A stretch of DNA of 7,409 nt from CAYPKW01 sp964411425. Its GTDB lineage: Bacteria > Pseudomonadota > Alphaproteobacteria > Dongiales > Dongiaceae. The translations under genes and the position numbers were made by a program. The notes under the pieces are model-generated. The model had not been told where the DNA came from. It made no database searches and worked only from the letters and a program-made list of their open reading frames with translations. Of the stretch, positions 1 to 5,726 are shown in pieces. The stretch lies in NCBI GenBank assembly GCA_964411425.1, contig CAYPKW010000104.1:1-7409 (forward strand). Reading direction: 5' to 3'. Positions within the stretch are counted from its first letter, which is position 1. Every line of letters starts with the position of its first letter.

Positions 1-1068
1 GCGCTCGCCGCCATCGGCGTATGGGCGGCCATGACGCCGGCGCAGCCGATCCTCGACATCCGCGTCTCCGACGGCGACGGCCGCGGCGGCGCCTCGCGTC
101 TCTTCCTGCACTACGATCATCGCGACCTCGCGGCCGCGCCCGGCGCGCCCGTGCCGCCGTTCGGCTACATCGTCGAGAATCGCGTCATCCGGCGCGCGCT
201 GTTGGCCTGGCTCGCGGCCTCCTCGGTGCGCCATCTGGCGCCTGCCAGCGTCAAGCGCGTCGAGCGCGACGCGGGCGGTGTCGTCGTGGCGCTCGCCGGC
301 GGCAGCCGCGTGGCAGCGCGCCTTGCCATCGCCGCCGATGGGCGCCACTCCCCGATGCGCAAGGCCGCCGGCATCGGCGCGATCGAGTGGCCGTACCCGC
401 AGACCGGGATCGTCTGCACCGTGGCGCACGAGCTGCCGCACGACGGGGTGGCGCACGAGCATTTCCTGCCGGCGGGCCCGTTCGCCATGCTGCCGATGGC
501 CGACGACGAGGGCCATCGCTCGTCGGTGGTATGGACGGAGCGCAACGACCTGGCGCCGGCCATGCTGGCCCTGCCGGACGACGAGTTCGCGGCCGCCATC
601 GAGCGCCGGTTCGGCGACAGCTTGGGCCGCCTCCGACTTGTCGGCGGGCGCTGGGCCCACCCGCTCGGTCTCCTATACGCCGAGCGCGCCGTGGGCCTGC
701 GCCTGGCGCTCATCGGCGACGCGGCCCATGCCATCCATCCCATCGCCGGCCAGGGGCTCAACCTGGGATTGCGCGACGTGGCGGCGCTGGCCGAGGCGCT
801 GGTGGATGCCAAGCGCCTCGGCCTCGACTTCGACGGGGTGGCGCTTCTCCGCTACGAGCGTTGGCGGCGTTTCGACGCGGTCTTGCTGGCCGCGGTCACG
901 GACGGGCTCAACCGATTATTCTCGAACGACCTCGCGGCGCTGCGCCTCGCCCGCGATCTGGGGTTGGGCGCGGTCGATCGGCTGGCGCCGCTGAAGCGCT
1001 TCTTCATGCGCCACGCCATGGGCACGGTGGGCGACCTGCCGCGGCTGCTGCGCGGCGAGCCGCTGTAG
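1..1068 (+). CDS. UbiH/UbiF/COQ6-family FAD-dependent ubiquinone biosynthesis hydroxylase, 5'-truncated
   Basis: The reading frame is open from base 1 to a TAG at 1066-1068, giving 355 visible residues. Family members are about 400 residues, so roughly 50-65 N-terminal residues, including the Rossmann GxGxxG FAD motif, lie upstream of the window; the ATG at 31 is internal. Seen directly: an alignable start (window codons 1-25, ending in the IRVSD motif), the second FAD/NAD(P)H motif AADGRHSPMR (Asp codon at 337), and the third FAD motif LIGDAAHAIHPIAGQGLNLG (Gly-Asp at 715-720), typical of class A flavoprotein hydroxylases of the ubiquinone pathway. The family hydroxylates the aromatic ring of ubiquinone precursors (C1, C5 or C6) using FAD, NAD(P)H and O2, usually in a membrane-associated Ubi complex. 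Which position this one modifies (UbiH, UbiF, UbiL or UbiM type) cannot be told from the fragment. It converges on the PhyH gene with one base between the stop codons and no terminator. Confidence 0.9.
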   Translation, partial: ALAAIGVWAAMTPAQPILDIRVSDGDGRGGASRLFLHYDHRDLAAAPGAPVPPFGYIVENRVIRRALLAWLAASSVRHLAPASVKRVERDAGGVVVALAGGSRVAARLAIAADGRHSPMRKAAGIGAIEWPYPQTGIVCTVAHELPHDGVAHEHFLPAGPFAMLPMADDEGHRSSVVWTERNDLAPAMLALPDDEFAAAIERRFGDSLGRLRLVGGRWAHPLGLLYAERAVGLRLALIGDAAHAIHPIAGQGLNLGLRDVAALAEALVDAKRLGLDFDGVALLRYERWRRFDAVLLAAVTDGLNRLFSNDLAALRLARDLGLGAVDRLAPLKRFFMRHAMGTVGDLPRLLRGEPL

Positions 1069-1069
1069 C

Positions 1070-1987
1070 TCACGCGCCGATGCGCTTGGCCGGACGGTCG
1101 CGCCGCGGATGGCGCAGCACCCTGTAGCCGTAGGTGTTGTTGGCGGCGTCGGGGTCGGGCGCGTTGAAACTCTGGCCGGCGATGACCGACCGATACCGCC
1201 CGCGCTTGATGGCGTCGTCCGAGAGAGGCGCCAACGGCCGATAGCGGTGATGGTCCTGCCCCGCCATAAAGGGGCTGTTGGCGACGGCGTTGTAGGAGCA
1301 ATGCAGGAGCGTGCGCGGGCGGTCGCTCCGGTTCGGCCCGGAGGCGTGCAGCGTGTTGCAGTGGAACAGGACGGCGTCGCCCGGCGCCATCGCGCAGTCC
1401 ACCACCTCCATGCGTTCGAGGATGCGCTCGAGCCGCGCCGGATCGACGCCGCTTGCCTCGCCGACCGGGCGGTGGTCGAGGCGGCCCAGCAGGTGCGATC
1501 CCTTGACCAACTGGACGCAGCCGTTCCGCTTGTCGGCGCGATCGATCGCGATCATGCAGGTGGTCATGGCGGGGGCGAGGCAGCCTTCGTGATACCAGTA
1601 GCCGAAGTCCTGGTGCCAGTCCCAGCGCCCGGCGCTGCGCGGCCGCTTCATCGACAGCTTCGAATGCCAATGGTAGATGGGCTCGCCCACCGCCGCCCGC
1701 GCCGCGTCGACGATGCGGGCGATGCGCGGCAAGACGCCGAGCAGGTCGTCCGACGGCTCGGTCCAGCTCACCACCTCCTGCGGGTTGCCGCTGCTGTCGG
1801 CGACGGCGATGAGCGCGCCGTCGATATCGGGGTCGCTCTGGCAGGCCCGGCGCAGCGGCTCCACCTCGCCGCGCTCGAACAAGCCGGCGAGGAAGACGAA
1901 CCCGTCGCGCCGGTATTGCGCAAGCTCTCTCGGGCCAAGCCCGCGTCGGGCGGGTTTTCTCGGCCGGGGCGGGGCGGCGACGGACAT
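1070..1987 (-). CDS. Phytanoyl-CoA dioxygenase (PhyH) family Fe(II)/2-oxoglutarate oxygenase
   Basis: A 305-residue cytoplasmic protein without signal peptide or membrane segment. The non-haem iron triad is visible: H125-Q-D127 (in the WHQDFGYW segment) and distal H214 (LHASGPN). R225 lies 11 residues after the distal His, the spacing of the 2-oxoglutarate-binding Arg in the related ectoine hydroxylase EctD. All catalytic residues are present, so an active oxygenase is likely: substrate + 2-oxoglutarate + O2 to hydroxylated product + succinate + CO2. The family is broad (phytanoyl-CoA, ectoine, chlorinated and secondary metabolites), and nothing here fixes the substrate; there are no ectoine genes nearby, so ectD is not claimed. 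The ATG at 1985-1987 has an AGGAAG Shine-Dalgarno nine bases upstream, shared with the sequence duplicated around the N gap. It is transcribed away from the PQQ dehydrogenase, so the two genes share an upstream region and may share regulation. Confidence 0.88.
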   Translation of the reverse strand: MSVAAPPRPRKPARRGLGPRELAQYRRDGFVFLAGLFERGEVEPLRRACQSDPDIDGALIAVADSSGNPQEVVSWTEPSDDLLGVLPRIARIVDAARAAVGEPIYHWHSKLSMKRPRSAGRWDWHQDFGYWYHEGCLAPAMTTCMIAIDRADKRNGCVQLVKGSHLLGRLDHRPVGEASGVDPARLERILERMEVVDCAMAPGDAVLFHCNTLHASGPNRSDRPRTLLHCSYNAVANSPFMAGQDHHRYRPLAPLSDDAIKRGRYRSVIAGQSFNAPDPDAANNTYGYRVLRHPRRDRPAKRIGA

Positions 1988-2036
1988 GGGTGAGAGCTTC
2001 CTGATGACGGCGATGGCCCGTCAGCCTCGCGCCGCG
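1982..2036. repeat. Left copy of 55-bp direct duplication flanking the N gap
   Basis: These 55 bases are identical, base for base, to 2137-2191 and abut the N run directly. The copy includes the first six bases of the PhyH gene and its ribosome binding site. A perfect duplication of exactly 55 bp at both contig ends is best explained as a k-mer-length overlap between two contigs that the scaffolder did not merge, not as a biological repeat. Confidence 0.9.
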
Positions 2037-2136
2037 NNNNNNNNNNNNNNNNNNNNNNNNNNNNNNNNNNNNNNNNNNNNNNNNNNNNNNNNNNNNNNNN
2101 NNNNNNNNNNNNNNNNNNNNNNNNNNNNNNNNNNNN
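2037..2136. other. Assembly gap of 100 N, probably of zero real length
   Basis: The run is exactly 100 unknown bases, the conventional placeholder for a gap of unknown size. Because the identical 55-bp sequence abuts both sides, the true sequence most simply reads from 2036 straight into 2192. The real distance between the PhyH start (1987) and the dehydrogenase start (2284) would then be about 141 bp instead of 296. Confidence 0.9.
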
Positions 2137-2191
2137 GGACATGGGTGAGAGCTTCCTGATGACGGCGATGGCCCGTCAGCCTCGCGCCGCG
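2137..2191. repeat. Right copy of 55-bp direct duplication flanking the N gap
   Basis: Identical to 1982-2036. It contains a ghost copy of the first two codons and ribosome binding site of the PhyH gene, which should not be annotated as a second gene start. Confidence 0.9.
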
Positions 2192-2196
2192 CCGGC

Positions 2197-2225
2197 TTGC
2201 AAGTCAATACCTCGCGGCGTACTGT
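2197..2225 (+). promoter_or_regulatory. Candidate sigma70-type promoter for the PQQ dehydrogenase-cytochrome pair
   Basis: A -35-like TTGCAA (2197-2202) is followed after 17 bp by a -10-like TACTGT (2220-2225), which predicts a transcript start near 2232 and a leader of about 50 bases before the ATG at 2284. The -35 lies inside a perfect 8-bp palindrome, CTTGCAAG (2196-2203), a possible operator. This position argues against the TTG at 2197 being the start codon. No convincing -10 was found for the divergent PhyH gene, although TTGACT occurs on the minus strand at 2207-2202. The call is from consensus resemblance only. Confidence 0.45.
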
Positions 2226-2270
2226 CATCCATCGATTTCTCGGCGCGGGACTTGAACGGCGTCGAGTTGC

Positions 2271-2277
2271 AGGGAGG
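2271..2277 (+). promoter_or_regulatory. Ribosome binding site that fixes the PQQ dehydrogenase start
   Basis: AGGGAGG ends six bases before the ATG at 2284. That start leads directly into a signal peptide, whereas the upstream in-frame TTG at 2197 would add 29 residues with no secretion character ahead of it. ATG 2284 is therefore preferred. Confidence 0.75.
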
Positions 2278-2283
2278 GACGGC

Positions 2284-4041
2284 ATGAAACGGATCGCAAC
2301 CAAGACCGCCATCGCGCTCGCGGTGGCGAGCGGCGCGTTGTGGCTGACGGCGGCCGGCGAGGCCGGTCCGGTGACCACCGAAGACCTGCTCAAGGCGCAG
2401 GACAACGGCGCCGAGTGGCTGATGTATGGCCGCGACTATCTGAACCACCGGTACAGCCCTTTGAGCGAGATCACGCCCGAGAACGCCGCCCAACTCGGCC
2501 CGGTCTGGTCGATGTCGACCGGCGGGCAGTTTGGCGGTCTCGAGGCGACGCCGCTGTTCCGCGACGGCGTGCTCTATTTCTCGGCCGATTACGCACGCGT
2601 GTTTGCGGTCGATGCACGCAGCGGCAACATCCTGTGGCGCTACGAGCCCGAATACGAGGAGGGCTTCACCGCCGTCCTGTGCTGCGGCCCCATCCACCGC
2701 GGCGTGGCGCTCAAGGACGACCTCGTCTACGTGCTGCGGCTCGATGCCAAGCTCGTCGCCCTCAACCGGGCCGACGGCACGGTCGCCTGGGAGCAGAAGC
2801 TCGACGAATGGAAGAACGGCGTCAGCACCAACTCGGCGCCGCTGATCGTCGGCGATCATGTCATCGCCGGCGTCTCGGGCGGCGAGTTCGGCGTGCGCGG
2901 CTATCTCAAGTCCTACAACGCCAAGACCGGGGCGCTCGAATGGACGACCTACACCATCCCGGCGCCGGGCGAGCCGGGCAGCGAGACCTGGCCCAAGGAC
3001 GATAGCTGGAAGACCGGCGGCGGCCCCACTTGGCTCACCGGCAGCTACGATCCCGCGACCAACACGCTCTATTGGGGGGTGGGCAACCCGGGCTCCTGGA
3101 TCGCTGACCAGCATCCCGGCGACAACCTGTGGACCGATTCCGCCCTGGCGCTCGATCCCGACACCGGCAAGATCAAGTGGGGCTTCCAGTACACTCCCAA
3201 TGACGCCTGGGACTACGACGGCATGAGCACGCCGATCCTGATCGACACGACGATCGACGGCAAACCGGTGAAGGCCGCCGTGCAGTCCAACCGCAACGGA
3301 TTCTTCTACGTGCTGGATCGAACGAACGGTCAGCTCGTCTATACCATGCCGCTCGTCGAGGGCATCAACTGGACGACGGGTCTTGATCCCAAGACTGGCC
3401 GGCCGACCATCAACGAGGCGATGAAGCCGAAGAGCGGCGGGCCCAAGGTCGAACCCATCATCCCCGGGCTCGAGGGCGGCACCAACTGGTTCCCGCCGGC
3501 CTATGATGCGACGAGCGGCCTGTTCTACGTCGCTGTCAACCAGTGGGGCATGGGCCTGCAAGCCTGGGAGAAAAGCAAGCTGGTGTACAAGCCTGGCGAC
3601 TACTTTATGGGCGTCGATTACCAAATGTACCGCACGGGCGACACCATCGGCCACGTCAAGGCCATCGACATCGCCAACAAGAAAGTCGCCTGGGACCTGG
3701 CAAGCCCGCTGCCGATGTTTGCCGGCATGCTGGTGACCAAGGGAGGCGTCCTCTTCACCGGCGACCAGCGCGGCCGCATCCTGGCCCTGAACGCGAAGAC
3801 CGGCGAGGTGCTCTGGAAGTTCCAGACCGGCTCGGGCATCAACGCCTCGCCGATCACCTACGAGCTCGACGGCAAGCAGTACGTCGCCATCCTCTCCGGC
3901 CTCGGCGGCGACCCGAGTTTCTACTACTCGGCGCCCAAGGGCGGCATGCTCTGGGTGTTCGCCATCGACGGCAAGGTCGAGGAGGGCGCCGGCTTCAACC
4001 AACAGGTCATCGAGAAGATGCTGCCGCAGTTCAAACAGTGA
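2284..4041 (+). CDS. PQQ-dependent alcohol dehydrogenase, methanol/ethanol family, probable lanthanide type
   Basis: A 585-residue periplasmic quinoprotein that oxidises alcohols and passes electrons to a cytochrome c. Residues 1 to about 27 form a signal peptide (MKR, a hydrophobic stretch, then TAAGEAG). The mature part is a beta-propeller with repeated tryptophan-docking segments such as DARSGNILWRYEP and LNAKTGEVLWKFQTG. Family active-site residues are visible: vicinal C133-C134 (disulphide ring beside PQQ), metal ligands E201 (GGEFGVRGYL), N268 (GVGNPGSW) and D310, stacking W250, and R337 (NRNGFFYVLDR). D310-Y311-D312 (WDYDG) carries the extra Asp two residues after the catalytic Asp that marks lanthanide-dependent enzymes (XoxF, PedH/ExaF); calcium enzymes have Ala, Ser or Thr there. 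Spacings W250-N268 (18) and N268-D310 (42) match methanol dehydrogenase, but E201-W250 is about 17 residues shorter. There is no fused cytochrome domain. The text around the DYD motif looks closer to the PedH/ExaF-like enzymes than to classical XoxF; the substrate is not determined. Confidence 0.92.
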   Translation: MKRIATKTAIALAVASGALWLTAAGEAGPVTTEDLLKAQDNGAEWLMYGRDYLNHRYSPLSEITPENAAQLGPVWSMSTGGQFGGLEATPLFRDGVLYFSADYARVFAVDARSGNILWRYEPEYEEGFTAVLCCGPIHRGVALKDDLVYVLRLDAKLVALNRADGTVAWEQKLDEWKNGVSTNSAPLIVGDHVIAGVSGGEFGVRGYLKSYNAKTGALEWTTYTIPAPGEPGSETWPKDDSWKTGGGPTWLTGSYDPATNTLYWGVGNPGSWIADQHPGDNLWTDSALALDPDTGKIKWGFQYTPNDAWDYDGMSTPILIDTTIDGKPVKAAVQSNRNGFFYVLDRTNGQLVYTMPLVEGINWTTGLDPKTGRPTINEAMKPKSGGPKVEPIIPGLEGGTNWFPPAYDATSGLFYVAVNQWGMGLQAWEKSKLVYKPGDYFMGVDYQMYRTGDTIGHVKAIDIANKKVAWDLASPLPMFAGMLVTKGGVLFTGDQRGRILALNAKTGEVLWKFQTGSGINASPITYELDGKQYVAILSGLGGDPSFYYSAPKGGMLWVFAIDGKVEEGAGFNQQVIEKMLPQFKQ

Positions 4042-4078
4042 GGCGGCTGCGGCCCGTAAGAACATAAGAACAGGCGTC

Positions 4079-4450
4079 TTGGGGCCGCGGCCAGCGTCTC
4101 CGAGGGGCGCGCGCACCGCGCTCCTCGGTGTTTTTTCGGCCGCCGCGCTCTGGAGCTGGCCAAACACGACGGGCAGTCAGGCGGACGAGAAGCTCACCAA
4201 CCCCTTCCTCGGTCAGAGCCAAGCGATTGACGAGGGCAGGTGGATCTACCGCAGCAAGTGCGTCGTCTGCCACGGCAAGGCGGGCGCCCGCGGCCCCAAC
4301 TTGTTCGCGACCAAGCTGAGCGACGAGGGATTCCTCGAAACCGTCATCAACGGCCGCAAGGGGACGCTGATGCCGGCCTTCGGCCTGCGCCTGTCGCCCG
4401 ACGACGTGTGGATGGTGCACGCCTTCGTCAAATCGACGGACCAATACTAA
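4079..4450 (+). CDS. Small periplasmic class I cytochrome c, probable electron acceptor of the PQQ dehydrogenase
   Basis: A 123-residue single-haem c-type cytochrome. The N-terminus is basic (several Arg), followed by a hydrophobic segment at about residues 15-28 (LLGVFSAAALWSW), as in a signal peptide for Sec export. The haem attachment site is C61-V-V-C64-H65. M98 (TLMPAFG) is the likely sixth iron ligand. The conserved segments GPNLFATKLSDEGF and VINGRKGTLMPAFG are typical of small cytochromes found beside XoxF/PQQ dehydrogenases. It starts 37 bp after the dehydrogenase stop on the same strand, so the two are probably co-transcribed. The start is uncertain: TTG at 4079 is the only start-like codon that gives a complete signal peptide, with a weak AGG at 4072-4074 just ahead of it. 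The stop TAA (4448-4450) overlaps the stop of the convergent DUF971 gene. No XoxJ-like binding protein or PQQ biosynthesis gene follows. Confidence 0.85.
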   Translation: MGPRPASPRGARTALLGVFSAAALWSWPNTTGSQADEKLTNPFLGQSQAIDEGRWIYRSKCVVCHGKAGARGPNLFATKLSDEGFLETVINGRKGTLMPAFGLRLSPDDVWMVHAFVKSTDQY

Positions 4451-4839
4451 GATCGATCGCGGCGCGGCGGCTCGCGGCTCCAGCCCCGTTCGGCGAGCGC
4501 CTTCAAGTATGCCGCCCACAGCTCCGCCTGGCGCTCGCCCAGCTCGTACAGGTAGCTCCAGGAATAGATCCCGGTGTCGTGCAGGTCGTCGAACTTGATG
4601 CGGATGGCGTAGTTGCCGACCTCCTCGAGGTCGAGGATGCCGATGTGGGCGCGCCCGGCGACGATCTGCTTCTGGCTCGGGCCGTGGCCCTGCACCTCGG
4701 CCGACGGGCTCTCGACGCGCAGGAACTCCGCCGGATAACGGAAGCTCGCCCCATCCTCGAAGTCGATCTCCAGCGCCTTCTCCGCCTTCTTCAGGCGGAT
4801 CTCCAGCGCCACGCGGCGGGTGCCAAGGGCCTCGGCCAT
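4447..4839 (-). CDS. DUF971 protein (gamma-butyrobetaine hydroxylase-like N-terminal domain)
   Basis: A 130-residue protein made almost wholly of the DUF971/GBBH-like N-terminal domain: a beta-rich start (about residues 10-40), the motif FRYPAEFLRVESPSAEVQGH, and the signature VGNYAIRIKFDDLHDTGIYS followed by WSYLYELG. The C-terminal tail is Arg-rich and probably disordered. The same domain occurs at the N-terminus of gamma-butyrobetaine hydroxylase and fused to the Fe-S-cluster carrier HCF101 in plants, so a role near iron or Fe-S proteins is sometimes suspected; the stand-alone bacterial protein has no established function. There is no catalytic oxygenase domain here and no Cys residue, so the zinc site of eukaryotic GBBH is absent. 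The start ATG (4837-4839) has a GGAG about nine bases upstream and lies five bases after the Trm112 stop, which makes it the last gene of the minus-strand operon. Confidence 0.87.
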   Translation of the reverse strand: MAEALGTRRVALEIRLKKAEKALEIDFEDGASFRYPAEFLRVESPSAEVQGHGPSQKQIVAGRAHIGILDLEEVGNYAIRIKFDDLHDTGIYSWSYLYELGERQAELWAAYLKALAERGWSREPPRRDRS

Positions 4840-4844
4840 CGGGT

Positions 4845-5048
4845 TCAGCTCCGCGGCCGCGCGGGGTCGAGCGGGCGCGCCTCGTCCGCCAGCATGATGG
4901 GGATGCCGTCGCGGATCGGGTAGGCGAGCCCCGCCTGCCGGCTGATCAGCTCCTGGGCGGCCGCGTCGTACTCGAGCGGACCCTTGGTCAGCGGACAGAC
5001 CAGGATCTCGAGCAGCTTCGGGTCGATCTTGGCGCCGGTCTCGCTCAT
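4845..5048 (-). CDS. Trm112-family small protein (YcaR-like)
   Basis: A 67-residue protein with the complete family pattern: LLEILVCPLTKGPLEYD (about residues 12-28), QELISRQAGLAYPIRDGIPI and a final ML-DEAR segment. In eukaryotes and archaea Trm112 is an activating partner of methyltransferases that modify tRNA, rRNA and release factors. In bacteria the small homologues are less well characterised, so a methyltransferase-partner role is inference. Only one Cys remains (Cys-Pro of CPLTKG), so a four-Cys zinc site is not possible; this Thr-Lys variant of the CPxCxG motif is, as far as I recall, common in alphaproteobacteria. The start ATG (5046-5048) has AGGA seven bases upstream. The gene lies nine bases after LON and five before DUF971, so co-transcription is very likely. 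Confidence 0.88.
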   Translation of the reverse strand: MSETGAKIDPKLLEILVCPLTKGPLEYDAAAQELISRQAGLAYPIRDGIPIMLADEARPLDPARPRS

Positions 5049-5057
5049 CGATTCGTC

Positions 5058-5726
5058 CTAATGGCGCAACGCCTCGCCGCCCCGGTGGCCGAGCACCGCC
5101 ATTTCGATGAGGGCGGTGACGAGGCGCGCGCGTTCGACCAAGTCCGGCGCTTCGAGAAGCGCCTGCTTTTCGCCGGCCTCGAACGGACAGATCATGGCCA
5201 GCGCCGTCACCAGGCGGTCGTCGTCGGTCTTCTCCAAGGTGCTCCATTCGACCGCGAGCCCGAACTGCGAGACGTAGCCCTTGAGCGCGTTGATCAGGCG
5301 CTGGCGGTCGCCGATGCCGCCCGCCGCCGGCCCGAGATCGTCCGGGTAGGCGGCGAAGTCCGGCTCGACACGGCGATAGCCGGCGAGGCCCGGCAGCTCG
5401 CGTAGGATGCGGAAACGCCCGACCCCGGTCAGCGTGATCAGGAATCGGCCGTCGTCGGTCTCGGAGTAGGAGGTGATGCGCCCGGCGCAGCCGACGGGGT
5501 AGACCTCCGGCGCCTCGCCCTCGGCCACCGATTCGCCGGACTTGGGCTGCACCATTCCGATCAGCCGCTCGCCCGCCATGACGTGCTCCACCATGCTGAG
5601 ATAGCGCGGCTCGAAGATGTTGAGCGGCAGCTTGCCGCGCGGCAGCAGAAGGACGCCCGGCAGCGGAAATATGGGCAGCGCCGCCGGCAGGTCCAGGACG
5701 CGCCGGTAGGGCGTGCCGCCGCTCAT
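5058..5726 (-). CDS. LON peptidase substrate-binding (LON N-terminal) domain protein
   Basis: A 222-residue protein consisting only of the Lon N-terminal (LON) domain. The signature LPIFPLPGVLLLPRGKLPLN leading into IFEPRYLSMVEHVM lies at about residues 15-48, followed by IGMVQP, the VGCAGRITSYSETDDGRFLI segment and GVGRFRILRE, then a helical C-terminal part. No AAA+ ATPase or Ser-Lys protease domain follows, so it is not a protease; in Lon this domain recognises unfolded substrates. The stand-alone protein may be a substrate adaptor, but its role is not established. The frame stays open far upstream through the next gene, but the true start is ATG 5724-5726, whose A-T-G-A overlaps the stop of the CnoX gene by four bases, a classical translational-coupling arrangement; there is no strong Shine-Dalgarno of its own. 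Confidence 0.9.
   Translation of the reverse strand: MSGGTPYRRVLDLPAALPIFPLPGVLLLPRGKLPLNIFEPRYLSMVEHVMAGERLIGMVQPKSGESVAEGEAPEVYPVGCAGRITSYSETDDGRFLITLTGVGRFRILRELPGLAGYRRVEPDFAAYPDDLGPAAGGIGDRQRLINALKGYVSQFGLAVEWSTLEKTDDDRLVTALAMICPFEAGEKQALLEAPDLVERARLVTALIEMAVLGHRGGEALRH

Noticed and set aside
21..1127. 368-codon plus-strand frame overlapping the UbiH-type gene
   Set aside because: The Arg/Ala-rich translation has no motif, while the frame that starts at base 1 carries both FAD motifs.
1982..2191. The 55-bp duplication as a mobile-element target duplication or genuine direct repeat
   Set aside because: Target duplications are usually far shorter, and both copies end exactly at the N run, which points to an assembly overlap.
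2197..2283. TTG at 2197 as the start of the PQQ dehydrogenase
   Set aside because: It would place 29 non-secretory residues before the signal peptide and coincides with the candidate -35. ATG 2284 has a strong ribosome binding site.
852..2405. Minus-strand frame running through the N gap with a block of X residues
   Set aside because: It crosses the artefact gap and is out of frame with the intact PhyH gene.
2176..4167. Long minus-strand open frame (663 codons) antisense to the PQQ dehydrogenase
   Set aside because: The plus strand encodes an intact, recognisable quinoprotein with all active-site residues. The antisense frame has no recognisable domain and is expected from high G+C codon usage.
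1070..4839. Functional link between the PhyH oxygenase and the DUF971 (GBBH-like) protein as a split carnitine-type hydroxylase
   Set aside because: The two genes are in different transcription units on either side of the dehydrogenase module, and PhyH is not the TauD-type fold of GBBH. The resemblance is only in the domain name.
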